Of a stretch of DNA of 37,639 nt, positions 24,014-31,396 are shown in pieces (position 1 is the first letter of the stretch; the number at the start of each line of letters is the position of its first letter). Source of the stretch: an uncultured Pseudomonadota bacterium. GTDB lineage: Bacteria; Myxococcota_A; UBA796; GCA-2862545. The position numbers and the translations under genes were made by a program. Where the stretch lies: NCBI GenBank assembly GCA_903861005.1, contig CAIOSP010000033.1, positions 1 through 37,639 of the forward strand. Reading direction: 5' to 3'. The notes under the pieces were generated by a model. That model saw only the letters and a program-made list of their open reading frames with translations. It did not search any database and was not told where the DNA came from.

Positions 24014-25216
24014 ATGACCGAGAAGATCCAAGTCTACGGCTACCGCTGGGTGGTCCTCGCCGCGTTCATGGGCATCAACTTGGCCATGCAGACGCTGTGG
24101 ATCGCCTACGCGCCGATCACCGGGCCCGCGACCAAGCTCTACGGCGTGTCCGAGTTGCAGATCGGCATGCTCGCCATGTCGTTCATGATCGCGTTCATCC
24201 CGCTGTCCATCCCGGTGTCATGGGTGATCGACACCTACGGGTTTCGCGTGGCCGTCTCGATCGGCGCGGTGATGATGGCGGTGTTCGGTCTGCTCCGCGG
24301 CATGGCGGGGACCAGCTACACGCTGGTGCTGTGGACCACGTTCGGCATCGCCGCGGCGCAGCCCTTCCTGCTCAACGCGTGGACCAAGGTCGCCGCGAAC
24401 TGGTTCGCGGTCGAGGAGCGCGCGACGGCGGTCGGCTTGATCACGCTGGCAAACCTGATCGGCACCGGGATCGGCATGGCGCTGACCCCCTTCCTCATCG
24501 AGACGATGTCGATCCCGAACGTCCAACTGCTGTACGGCGGCGTGGGCGCCGCGACCGCCGTGCTGTTCGTGCTGCTCGCCCGCGAGCACCCGCCGACGCC
24601 CCCGTGCGCGCCCGGCCACGAGGCGCGCGCGCTCATGCTCGACGGCCTCAAGCACGCGTTCCGGGTGCGCGACTTCGTGCTCTTCCTCGGCGTGTCGTTC
24701 GTCGGCTTGGGCATCTTCAACGGCCTGTCGACCTGGATCGAGGACATCGTGCGCCCGCGCGGCTTCTCCCCCACCGACGCCGGCACGCTCGGCGCGATGA
24801 TGCTGGGCGGCGGGCTGGTCGGCGCGGTGCTGATCCCCGCGCTCTCCGACCGTCAGCGCAAGCGCAAGCGGTGGATGGCGGTCGGCGTGATCGGCGCGAT
24901 CCCGTTCGTGCTCGGCGTCGCTTGGTCACACAGCTTCGAGGGCCTCGCCGTGTCGTCGTTCGGCCTCGGCTTCTTCCTCACGAGCGTCCTGCCGGTGGGC
25001 ATGCAGTACTCCGCAGAGATCACCGCTCCCACGCCAGAGGGCACGTCCAACGGTCTGATCCAGCTGTTCGGTCAGGGGTCGGTGGTGTTCGTGTACATCA
25101 TGCAGGTGATGAAGACGCCCGACGGGTCGTACACGCCGTCGCTGCTGTTCGCGGTGGGCATGTTGGTGGTGAGCGCGGGGCTGGTGGCGGTGATGAAGGA
25201 TCCGGTGTTCGACTAA
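24014..25216 (+). CDS. Major facilitator superfamily transporter
   Basis: A 400-residue inner-membrane secondary transporter with about twelve hydrophobic segments. A central cytoplasmic loop follows the sixth helix (REHPPTPPCAPGHEARALMLDGL). The loop between helices 2 and 3 has SWVIDTYGFRVAV, which fits the MFS loop 2-3 signature. Similar proteins are related to FLVCR/DIRC2-like heme or small-molecule carriers in eukaryotes, but the substrate cannot be assigned. It is monocistronic or coupled to the M50 gene 61 bases downstream. The upstream region carries a palindromic operator-like site. Confidence 0.9.
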   Translation: MTEKIQVYGYRWVVLAAFMGINLAMQTLWIAYAPITGPATKLYGVSELQIGMLAMSFMIAFIPLSIPVSWVIDTYGFRVAVSIGAVMMAVFGLLRGMAGTSYTLVLWTTFGIAAAQPFLLNAWTKVAANWFAVEERATAVGLITLANLIGTGIGMALTPFLIETMSIPNVQLLYGGVGAATAVLFVLLAREHPPTPPCAPGHEARALMLDGLKHAFRVRDFVLFLGVSFVGLGIFNGLSTWIEDIVRPRGFSPTDAGTLGAMMLGGGLVGAVLIPALSDRQRKRKRWMAVGVIGAIPFVLGVAWSHSFEGLAVSSFGLGFFLTSVLPVGMQYSAEITAPTPEGTSNGLIQLFGQGSVVFVYIMQVMKTPDGSYTPSLLFAVGMLVVSAGLVAVMKDPVFD

Positions 25217-25277
25217 GAGCGGGTGACGCACCAATCGAACCCGCGCGGGACGTGGGCCTGAGGCGACAGGTGACCGA

Positions 25278-25985
25278 GTGATCACGGGCATCCCCAAGAA
25301 GCCGACCTTCCACATCGCGGGCATCCCCGTGTTCGTCGGCGGATCGGCCTGGTTGATCTCGCTGGTCTGGGCGGTGCACGGCGCTTGGAGCGGCAGCCCC
25401 TACGGGCTGATCGACGGCCTGTTCCTGTTTGCGATCATGCTCATCCACGAACTGGGCCACGCGGTCGTGTCGCGGCGACTCAACCTCGCGGTGCACCGAA
25501 TCGAGCTCCACGCGTTCCACGGCCTGTGCGTCCACGACGCTGGCAGCCCCAAGAAGCTGGCGATCGTCGCGTGGGGCGGCGTCCTCGCGCAGACCCTGGT
25601 CGGCGTCCCCGTCGCGCTGTTCGCGCTGCTCTGGCCGTGGAGCGTGAGCCCGCTGGTCAGCGTGTTCCTGGAGGCGTTCGGCTGGACGAACTTCATGATC
25701 ATCGCCCTCAACCTCATCCCCGTCCCGCCGCTGGACGGCGCCCGCGCCTGGGGCCTGCTCCGGCCGGGCGGGCTGCCGGACTACGAGCGACCGACCGAGG
25801 GGCACAAGCGGCCGACGCGTGGGTACAAGCGCCCCACCGGCGACTACAAACGCCCGACGCCTGGGCAGAACCGACCGGCCGAGGGCTACATCCGGCCGAA
25901 CGGAGAGCACTCGCTGGGCAAGCGGGGCGAGCGGGGCGAGCAGCAGCGGCGCGACCGGTACGGGGATGACGACCTGGTCGAGTAG
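25278..25985 (+). CDS. M50 (site-2 protease-like) membrane peptidase with repeat tail
   Basis: A 235-residue membrane metalloprotease of the site-2 protease/SpoIVFB type, which cleaves substrates within the membrane. Four or five hydrophobic segments contain the zinc motif HELGH (57-61) and the downstream NLIPVPPLDG (145-154) that supplies the third ligand. There is no PDZ or CBS domain. After residue 169 a hydrophilic tail begins with six seven-residue repeats of the type (K)RPTxGY, then a very charged end. The start is GTG with AGGTGA about 5 bases upstream. The tail is unusual for the family. The MtfA-like gene lies 193 bases downstream on the same strand. Confidence 0.9.
   Translation: MITGIPKKPTFHIAGIPVFVGGSAWLISLVWAVHGAWSGSPYGLIDGLFLFAIMLIHELGHAVVSRRLNLAVHRIELHAFHGLCVHDAGSPKKLAIVAWGGVLAQTLVGVPVALFALLWPWSVSPLVSVFLEAFGWTNFMIIALNLIPVPPLDGARAWGLLRPGGLPDYERPTEGHKRPTRGYKRPTGDYKRPTPGQNRPAEGYIRPNGEHSLGKRGERGEQQRRDRYGDDDLVE
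25785..25910 (+). repeat. 21-base coding repeat in the M50 peptidase tail
   Basis: Six in-frame 21-base units at 25785, 25806, 25827, 25848, 25869 and 25890 encode ERPTEGH, KRPTRGY, KRPTGDY, KRPTPGQ, NRPAEGY and IRPNGEH. Arg-Pro is invariant and the synonymous sites vary, so the repeat is kept at protein level. Confidence 0.92.
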
Positions 25986-26178
25986 GCGTCGGCCCGACGC
26001 ACGCCGCGCCGGTGTCGTCGGTGCGTGCCTGCTCGGGGTGGGCTTCGCGCGCCGGAGGTCAGAGATGTTCGGACCCGGCGCGGCCGCCGCAACCTGGCGG
26101 AGACGCGCTCCCCTTCGGCCCTCTGAACCCGCGGCCTCCGCCTGCCCAGCCTCACGCCGCGCGCGCCAGGGAGCCCCC
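25986..26178. other. Gap between the M50 and MtfA-like genes
   Basis: 193 bases with no gene; the region just before the MtfA-like start has GGGAG as ribosome-binding site (26170-26174). No clear promoter or hairpin was identified. Confidence 0.5.
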
Positions 26179-26565
26179 ATGACCGGCTGGTTTCGCCGCC
26201 GCCGCCGCGCCCAGCTCCGCGCCACCCCGCTCCCCGCCGCCTGGGCGACCCTCCTCGCCGACAAGCTCCCGCGCTTTGCGTCCATGTCGCACGAGCCGCG
26301 CGAGGCGCTCGCGGACGACGCGTCGGTGTTCCTGGCAGAGAAGCGCTTCGTGGGGTGTGCGGGCCTGCTGGAGCACGTCGCCGACGTGCTGCGCGCGTAC
26401 GGCGCCACCAACCCCGCCGAGTGCTTCGCGGTGGCCACCGAGGTGTTCTTCGAGCACGGGCCCGCGCTGCGCGCGAAGCGCCCGGCGCTGTACGCGCACC
26501 TCGCCGAGTTCTACGGGCAGGACCCGGGCGGGTTGGAGGCGGACGGTAGGGACGCGCCTGCCTAG
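26179..26565 (+). CDS. MtfA-like protein lacking the catalytic core
   Basis: A 128-residue protein that matches the two ends of MtfA (about 265 residues in E. coli; a zinc peptidase that binds the repressor Mlc). Residues ~17-62 correspond to the MtfA N-terminus (LPAAWATLL, VFLAEKRFVGCAGL). Residues ~75-118 correspond to its C-terminus (AYGATNPAECFAVATEVFF, LAEFYGQDP). The roughly 150 central residues, including HExxH, are absent, and the join is in frame. The ATG has GGGAG close upstream, in the same arrangement as the gene at 4075. It cannot be a peptidase as encoded; it could be a decayed gene, an assembly collapse or a non-catalytic binding protein. Confidence 0.82.
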   Translation: MTGWFRRRRRAQLRATPLPAAWATLLADKLPRFASMSHEPREALADDASVFLAEKRFVGCAGLLEHVADVLRAYGATNPAECFAVATEVFFEHGPALRAKRPALYAHLAEFYGQDPGGLEADGRDAPA

Positions 26566-26572
26566 GGCAGGC
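26556..26572. terminator. Perfect hairpin with the stop codon as its loop
   Basis: GCCTGCC-TAG-GGCAGGC: a 7-bp perfect stem whose three-base loop is the TAG stop of the MtfA-like gene. It lies in the 29-base gap between convergent genes and could act on both strands. Confidence 0.5.
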
Positions 26573-26594
26573 TCCTTCGCGACTTGTCCGCGGT

Positions 26595-27134
26595 TTACTG
26601 TGCCGTGTGGACCTCATGGGTCATCGTCGTCTCGCCGAGGGCGCGGATGTCCGTCGCGCCCGACCGGACCAGCACCGCCTTGGCCCGGGAGAACCCCGCG
26701 GCGTCCGCCGGGTGGACGGCGATCAGCACGTCGCCCGCGTGCAGGCGCGCCTCGAACGCCTTGGCGTCGACCTCCGGGAGGTCCAGCGCGACCAATCCAC
26801 CGGCGAGCCCGCCGAGCGCGGCGCCCACCGCCACACCGCCGAGCGCGGCGACGATCGGCCCCGCCGCGACGAAGGGGCCGACGCCCGGGATCGCCAGCAG
26901 GCCGACGCCCGCGAGCACGGCGATCGCGCCGCCCATCACGCCGCCGGTGACGGCGCCCTGTCCAGCGCCGCTGCGCGGGGCGACGCCGTCGACGTCGATG
27001 CCGCGTGGGCCGGCGTCCGGCGCGGCGGTCACGATCGAGATGTCACGCTCGGCGAACCCCGCCTCGCGCAGGTTGGTGAACGTGGTCTGCGCGACGGCTT
27101 CAGACGAGGCGATCGCAAGGACGGACTTGGTCAT
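26595..27134 (-). CDS. Glycine-zipper protein, general stress protein 17M-like
   Basis: A 179-residue protein. Residues 1-37 (SVLAIASSEAVAQTTFTNL, EAGF, DISIV) form a small alpha/beta unit like that of general stress protein 17M-like domains. The middle (residues ~58-115) is a long Gly/Ala-rich hydrophobic stretch with GxxxG spacing (glycine zipper), which may insert in a membrane as a hairpin. The end (GDVLIAVHPADAAGFSRAKAVLVRSGATDIRALGE) repeats the alpha/beta pattern, so the two ends probably pack together. The start ATG has GGGAG eight bases upstream. Function is unknown; stress-related roles are suggested only by similarity. Confidence 0.75.
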   Translation of the reverse strand: MTKSVLAIASSEAVAQTTFTNLREAGFAERDISIVTAAPDAGPRGIDVDGVAPRSGAGQGAVTGGVMGGAIAVLAGVGLLAIPGVGPFVAAGPIVAALGGVAVGAALGGLAGGLVALDLPEVDAKAFEARLHAGDVLIAVHPADAAGFSRAKAVLVRSGATDIRALGETTMTHEVHTAQ

Positions 27135-27226
27135 TTGGACACTCCCACCGGACGCTATGAACCCGCGGGGCCGATCGGTAAAGATCGGCCCCCGACTCCA
27201 CGTCTCCGCGGGCCCGACCGAGCTGC

Positions 27227-27934
27227 CTACAGCGCGTCGGCCGTGTCGATCGCGTCCGACGCGCCGAACGGGGTCACCAGGTAGAACACCACCGACGCGG
27301 CCATGCTGGCGACCAGCGCGAGCAACGACTGGATCAGCGCGTTCCACACCGGCGCGTTCTCGTCGATGACGCGCTGCATGCCGGCGCAGCCGACGAGCCA
27401 CAGGACAGGCACCACGAACAGCTCCGGCGGGATCACCGGCCAGACCATCTGACCGCTCAAGAGCGTGGCGACCGGGACCGCGATGCTCATCACGCCCAGC
27501 CAGGTCTGCGCCACCAAGACGCCCGCTTCGCCCAGCTTGCGCGCGACGAACGCGAGCGACGCGAACGCGCCGGCGAAGCCGAACAGCACCCACATCAGCG
27601 GGATGGTCGTGAGGGAGATCAGCCAGATGGCGCGGTTCTCGTCGTAGCTCTCCCGGTACTCGGCCATGCGGTCGCGGCCGTTCTCGGACAGCTGGGACAC
27701 GTCGCCCACCTCGCGCACGGCGCTCGACATCTGCAGCATGGCGTTCGCCTGCTCGCCGAGCGCCTCGGCGGCCGCGCCGACGTCGCCCAGAGGCTGCGGC
27801 TCGGAGGGGTCGACCGCGGGCGCCTCCTCCTCGCCGCCGATCCCCGTCATCGACGTCAGGATCCCTTCGAACTGCGACGGTCCGAAGAGCGCGCAGAGCA
27901 CCAGGCCGGTCAACACCATGACGCGAGCGTTCAT
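27227..27934 (-). CDS. Multipass membrane protein, partner candidate of the P-II-like protein
   Basis: A 235-residue membrane protein I do not recognise. A first hydrophobic segment (VMVLTGLVLCALFG) is followed by an acidic, Glu/Pro-rich region (~35-95) and then four further hydrophobic segments (AIWLISLTTIPLMWVLFGFA, VLVAQTWLGVMSIAV, ELFVVPVLWLVGCAG, SLLALVASMAASVVFYLV). The start at 27934 lies 4 bases after the stop of the P-II-like gene, so the two are almost certainly cotranscribed and translationally coupled. This mirrors the glnK-amtB and sbtB-sbtA arrangements, in which the P-II protein binds a membrane transporter. No transport motif is visible. Confidence 0.8.
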   Translation of the reverse strand: MNARVMVLTGLVLCALFGPSQFEGILTSMTGIGGEEEAPAVDPSEPQPLGDVGAAAEALGEQANAMLQMSSAVREVGDVSQLSENGRDRMAEYRESYDENRAIWLISLTTIPLMWVLFGFAGAFASLAFVARKLGEAGVLVAQTWLGVMSIAVPVATLLSGQMVWPVIPPELFVVPVLWLVGCAGMQRVIDENAPVWNALIQSLLALVASMAASVVFYLVTPFGASDAIDTADAL

Positions 27935-27938
27935 GGCG

Positions 27939-28274
27939 TCACGCCTTGGGCGCGGCAGGCGCCGACACAAAGCCCACCGCGTCTAGGACCTCCTGCACGT
28001 AGGCAAAGCCGTTGCCGGGCTTGTCCAGGTTGGCCGCAGCCACCGCCGCCGCCATCACCTTCTTGGCGGTCTCCGCGTCGCCCACGACCTGTACGATGCC
28101 CTTCTCGGCATCGATGAAGTTGCCTAGGAAGCCGAGCTTCTGACGAACGCCCGTCCCCTGGCCGTAGAAGAAGGTCACACCACCCGCGCCGGCGTTCGTG
28201 CAGGCGTCGACGACCTTCTGCATGGCCTTGCGCTGTACGATGATGGTTACGATTCTCAGCGGCACCTGCTCCAT
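27939..28274 (-). CDS. P-II-like signalling protein
   Basis: A 111-residue protein with the P-II ferredoxin-like pattern: a first strand (RIVTIIVQRKAMQKVVDA), GAGGVTFFYGQGTG at the position of the T-loop base, a second beta-alpha unit (KGIVQVVGDAETAKKVMAAAV) and a C-terminal strand after KPGNGFAYVQEV. The T-loop is short and lacks the Tyr that is uridylylated in GlnB, so it belongs with the P-II-like proteins that bind other nucleotides or regulate transporters. The ATG has GGAGG four bases upstream. It forms a two-gene operon with the membrane protein downstream. The ligand is unknown. Confidence 0.78.
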   Translation of the reverse strand: MEQVPLRIVTIIVQRKAMQKVVDACTNAGAGGVTFFYGQGTGVRQKLGFLGNFIDAEKGIVQVVGDAETAKKVMAAAVAAANLDKPGNGFAYVQEVLDAVGFVSAPAAPKA

Positions 28275-28549
28275 GGATCCTCCAGCGCCGCGACCGTACG
28301 ACAGAGATCCAGCAAATACGAGCGAGCCGACCGGACGCCGACCAGCTCAAGCGCCGTGCTTGCCCCAAACGACAGGATGAACGGAGCCCTTTTCGCAGGC
28401 GCCCGCCCCAGCCTGAGGCGCTCGAATGTCGCCGCCCGCCAGTACAGGAGGACACTTAGATCGCGCGCGCCGTAGTTCGCATGCATCCCACGGAGCGGGC
28501 GAGGCCGTGCAGCGCTCCCGTGCACCGGATCCGCGCGGGCGCCATCGAC
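28275..28549. other. 275-base gap upstream of the P-II-like operon
   Basis: The gap separates two minus-strand genes and probably holds the promoter of the P-II-like operon. A frame open on the minus strand (28486 down to 28256, beginning MHANYGARDLSVLLYW) is protein-like in composition but has no ribosome-binding site and overlaps the start of the P-II-like gene, so I do not call it a gene. Confidence 0.5.
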
Positions 28550-29122
28550 TCAGACCCGCGCCAGGACCGTCAGCCCGTTGTTGTTCGGGTAGTGCGCCTC
28601 GACCACAAACGCGCCGGTGGCCAGGAACTCGTCGACCGCGCGGGTGATGCCCTCGCTGCCGGGGTCCTCCCCGACCAGGCCGTTGGAGACGGTGTCGTGC
28701 AGCACGATCCAGCGCCGAGCCTTGTCCGCGTGCAGGGCGAGCTCGGCGGCGAGCTGCGCGTAGGTGTGGCGCGTGTCGATGAACAGCAGGTCCGTGGGCG
28801 CGAGCGTGACCGCGGTCGACTCAGAGAGCGTGTACGACCACTTCGTCCGTCCCACCACCGTCTCGAAGGACCGGCGTCCGACGATCGGCGCGTCACCCAG
28901 CGCGCGCAGCTCGGCGAGCATGGGGTGGTGCATCTGGTCCACGCAGACCAGCTCCGCCGGCTGCGCGGCCAGGAACGCGGTGGTGCTGAAGCCGCGCTCG
29001 GTGCCCAGCTCGGTCACGTGGGCGCACTGCATGGCCAGCGCGTGCAGCGTAGGCAGGTGCTCGTGGATGTTCCACGGCGTCTTGCACAGGCGCGCGTAGC
29101 GTTCGTCGAGCGTCTCCGTCAC
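28550..29122 (-). CDS. Class I SAM-dependent methyltransferase
   Basis: A 190-residue methyltransferase of the Methyltransf_24 type. The SAM-binding motif I is VTELGTERGFSTTAFLA; LVCVDQ is the acidic end of strand 2, and DLLFIDTRHTYAQLAAEL matches the family's central motif, also seen in cephalosporin hydroxylase- and rhamnosyl O-methyltransferase-like proteins. The C-terminus (HYPNNNGLTVLARV) is typical. The start is a GTG at 29122 with GGAGG four bases upstream; the upstream in-frame codons are Pro/Gly/Cys-rich and unlikely to be translated. The substrate is unknown. Confidence 0.85.
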   Translation of the reverse strand: MTETLDERYARLCKTPWNIHEHLPTLHALAMQCAHVTELGTERGFSTTAFLAAQPAELVCVDQMHHPMLAELRALGDAPIVGRRSFETVVGRTKWSYTLSESTAVTLAPTDLLFIDTRHTYAQLAAELALHADKARRWIVLHDTVSNGLVGEDPGSEGITRAVDEFLATGAFVVEAHYPNNNGLTVLARV

Positions 29123-29268
29123 GCGACCTCCGGTCCCTGGTCCACATGCTCCCGCGGCGGGGCACGAGCAACGCGGCAGCCGCGCCACGCCGTGTCGATC
29201 ATAGACGATCGGCGAATGGCCCCGCCCACGCGACGGTGTGATGCCCGGGGCCCCGCCAGGAGCCCGCC

Positions 29269-29886
29269 ATGTCTTCCGTCGCCCCGCTGTCCGTCCCGGA
29301 CGCGATCGTCGCCCGCCACGCCGTTCGCACCTACACCGACGAGCCTGTGCCCGACGCCGACGTGGACCGCATCCTCACCCTCACCGGCCTGGCGCCGTCC
29401 GCGTTCAACGCGCAGCCCTGGCGCTTTGTCGTGGTGCGCGACGCCGACACGAAGCTCAGCCTGAAGGAGGCGGCGCACGGCCAAGCCCAGGTGGGCGCGG
29501 CGCCCGTCGTCCTCGTGCTCTACACCGACATGGCCGACACGCTCGACCACGTCGACGAGGTCATCCACCCCGACCTGCCGGAGGCGCGCCGCGAGGCCAC
29601 CCGCGGCACGTTCGCGCGGGTGTTCGGCAGCAAGACGCCCGCCGAGCGCGAGAATTGGGCGGCCGAGCAGACCTTCATCGCGCTCGGCTTCCTGCTGCTC
29701 GCGGCCCAATCGCTGGGCTACGCGACCTCGCCCATGGCGGGCTTCGACCCGGCGAAGGTGAAGGCGGTGCTGGGCTTGCCGGAGCACGCGCGCGTGCCGG
29801 CGATGGTCGCGATGGGGCGGCCGGCGGACGGTGGCTTCAGCAGCCACCGTCACGGAATCGAGCGGATCACGCGCCGCGTCGGGTAG
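29269..29886 (+). CDS. Nitroreductase family protein
   Basis: A 205-residue FMN-dependent oxidoreductase of the nitroreductase superfamily. ARHAVRTYTDEPVPD is the phosphate-binding N-terminal motif, LAPSAFNAQPWRFVVVRD the second FMN-contact motif, and ALGFLLLAAQSLGYATSPMAG the dimer-interface helix and flavin-site loop. The protein would use NAD(P)H to reduce nitroaromatics, quinones or similar substrates in the cytoplasm. ATG start at 29269; it lies 11 bases upstream of the start of the lipoprotein gene at 29897, possibly in the same transcript. Confidence 0.93.
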   Translation: MSSVAPLSVPDAIVARHAVRTYTDEPVPDADVDRILTLTGLAPSAFNAQPWRFVVVRDADTKLSLKEAAHGQAQVGAAPVVLVLYTDMADTLDHVDEVIHPDLPEARREATRGTFARVFGSKTPAERENWAAEQTFIALGFLLLAAQSLGYATSPMAGFDPAKVKAVLGLPEHARVPAMVAMGRPADGGFSSHRHGIERITRRVG

Positions 29887-29896
29887 AGTCTCGGCC

Positions 29897-30943
29897 ATGC
29901 GAAGCTGCTTGGCCATGATGACGTTGGCGGCGTGCGCCCAAGCCCCGGCGCCGACCGAGGAGACCGGGGACACCTACGTTCCCTGGGTGGACCCGTGCGA
30001 CGCCGTTCGGGCGCGGGCCAACCGGCATTCGTGCGTCTCTGGGATCAAGGGCGAACCGTCGCCCGCGTATGGCGCGTCGGACGTCGCGCTGTCGCCCACG
30101 TTCGCCTATGAGTTCATCACCGACGAACACGAATACTCGTGCTTCGAGCTCACCAGCGACCGCGGCGCGCCGTTGCTGACGCAGCCGACGTACGGAAGCG
30201 ACGGGCGCGCGGTGTGGTTCGCGCCGGCGGCGCCGCTCCAGCCCGACAGCGACTACGTGATCAGCGTCTACTACTCGTGCGACAGGGTGGCCCCGATCCG
30301 CTTCCACACGGCGTCCGCGGGCGTGGACATGTCGAACGCGAGCGTGGGCGCATACCGACTGGATCTGGCGAGCGCGCGGTGGGTCTCGCAGGCCGGTGAC
30401 GGAGCCTTGCCCGTCCGTCAACTGCTCCGGACCGGAGACGCGATCGTGTTCGCGCCCCGCGCGCCGACCGACGCGCGCCCGGGCTGGTCGGCGCTCGTCG
30501 GTGCGTTCGACGAGGCGGGCACCCAGGCCGCCTGCTCCCCCACCGCGGACCTCGAGCTGCGCCAGTCGCTCGGCTCGCTTCGCACGGTCCGAGCCTTCAG
30601 CCTTGAGCTGCCCAGGTCGAGCGGTGCCCGGATGGTGGGCACGACCCTCTACGCGGAGCTGACGGCGGACGGCTCGGCCGTGGTCGGCGTTCAGCTCCAG
30701 GGCCTCTTGGACCTGCGCGACATCGTCGTGAACGACGACCACACCGTGGGCGCCGCCTGCGTGGTCCTCGAAGCGGCCGGTGAGCAGACGTGCGGCCCCT
30801 GCCCGGCCGATGAACGCGGCGGCGGCGACTACTGCGTGCCCTTCCACCTCGTGAACGGCGTCGCGCCGCTCGTCGACACGACGGTCACCCCCAAGGACCC
30901 GGCCTCCATCGAGGCCGATCCCGCGTGCACCCCGCCGGGGTGA
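29897..30943 (+). CDS. Putative lipoprotein of unknown function
   Basis: A 348-residue protein starting at 29897 with a signal peptide ending in a lipobox (MTLAAC, Cys near 13), followed by a Pro/Glu-rich linker. It contains several Cys pairs, a Big-like beta-rich segment (LSPTFAYEF, VWFAPAAPLQPDSDYVISVYYSC) that resembles Ig-like or Bacterial Ig domain folds in myxobacterial lipoproteins, and a Cys-rich end (GEQTCGPCPADERGGGDYC). An earlier in-frame ATG at 29831 lies inside the nitroreductase gene and is not favoured. The next lipoprotein follows after 20 bases. Confidence 0.75.
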   Translation: MRSCLAMMTLAACAQAPAPTEETGDTYVPWVDPCDAVRARANRHSCVSGIKGEPSPAYGASDVALSPTFAYEFITDEHEYSCFELTSDRGAPLLTQPTYGSDGRAVWFAPAAPLQPDSDYVISVYYSCDRVAPIRFHTASAGVDMSNASVGAYRLDLASARWVSQAGDGALPVRQLLRTGDAIVFAPRAPTDARPGWSALVGAFDEAGTQAACSPTADLELRQSLGSLRTVRAFSLELPRSSGARMVGTTLYAELTADGSAVVGVQLQGLLDLRDIVVNDDHTVGAACVVLEAAGEQTCGPCPADERGGGDYCVPFHLVNGVAPLVDTTVTPKDPASIEADPACTPPG

Positions 30944-30963
30944 CCGCTCGACTGGAGCCCACC

Positions 30964-31284
30964 ATGCGCCGTCTCTTCGCCTCCCTGCTCCTGGTCTCGC
31001 TCGCGGCCTGCTCCAAGACCGCGACGATCACCGTGACCGTTGACGATCTGGACACGGTCGCCGGGGTCGAAGTGATCGACAGGGCTATCTGGTACGAGGA
31101 GGTGGCCGACACCGCCGGGTTCATGGCGTACGAGGAGGAGCCGACGCTGCCGGTGACGTTTGAGGTGCCGCCCGGGACCTACGTGGTGAACGCGGGCCAG
31201 GGCACCGGGAGCGGCTCCGAGGAGGTCACGGTGGAGGCGGGCGACAAGGTGGACGTGGCGCTGTCGATCACGTTCGTCGAGTAG
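30964..31284 (+). CDS. Small lipoprotein of unknown function
   Basis: A 106-residue protein with a signal peptide ending in SLAACS (Cys near 15). The mature part is acidic and beta-rich: TATITVTVDDLDTVAGVEV, an acidic middle with YEEEPTLPVTFEVPPGTYVV, and VTVEAGDKVDVALSITFVE. The pattern suggests a single beta-sandwich of carboxypeptidase-regulatory-like or Ig-like type, but no family is certain. The ATG has GGAG upstream (TGGAGCCCACC). It lies 20 bases after the lipoprotein gene at 29897, probably cotranscribed. Confidence 0.75.
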   Translation: MRRLFASLLLVSLAACSKTATITVTVDDLDTVAGVEVIDRAIWYEEVADTAGFMAYEEEPTLPVTFEVPPGTYVVNAGQGTGSGSEEVTVEAGDKVDVALSITFVE

Positions 31285-31363
31285 GCCGCGGGCGCCAGGC
31301 GCGGACGATCGGGCTCGTCGACGTGGTCTGCGCGCGCGACGTTGGGAGGCGACCGCCATGGGC

Positions 31364-31383
31364 GACTTGGCCCTCAGCCAGTC
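31364..31383. terminator. Weak hairpin between convergent genes
   Basis: GACT-T-GGC pairs with GCC-AGTC around a five-base loop, in the 112-base gap between convergent stops at 31284 (+) and 31397 (-). Confidence 0.35.
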
Positions 31384-31396
31384 CGACCGAGCCCCC

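Noticed and set aside
28256-28486. A 76-codon minus-strand frame before the P-II-like gene
   Set aside because: It is protein-like but has no ribosome-binding site and would overlap the P-II-like start, which has a good one.
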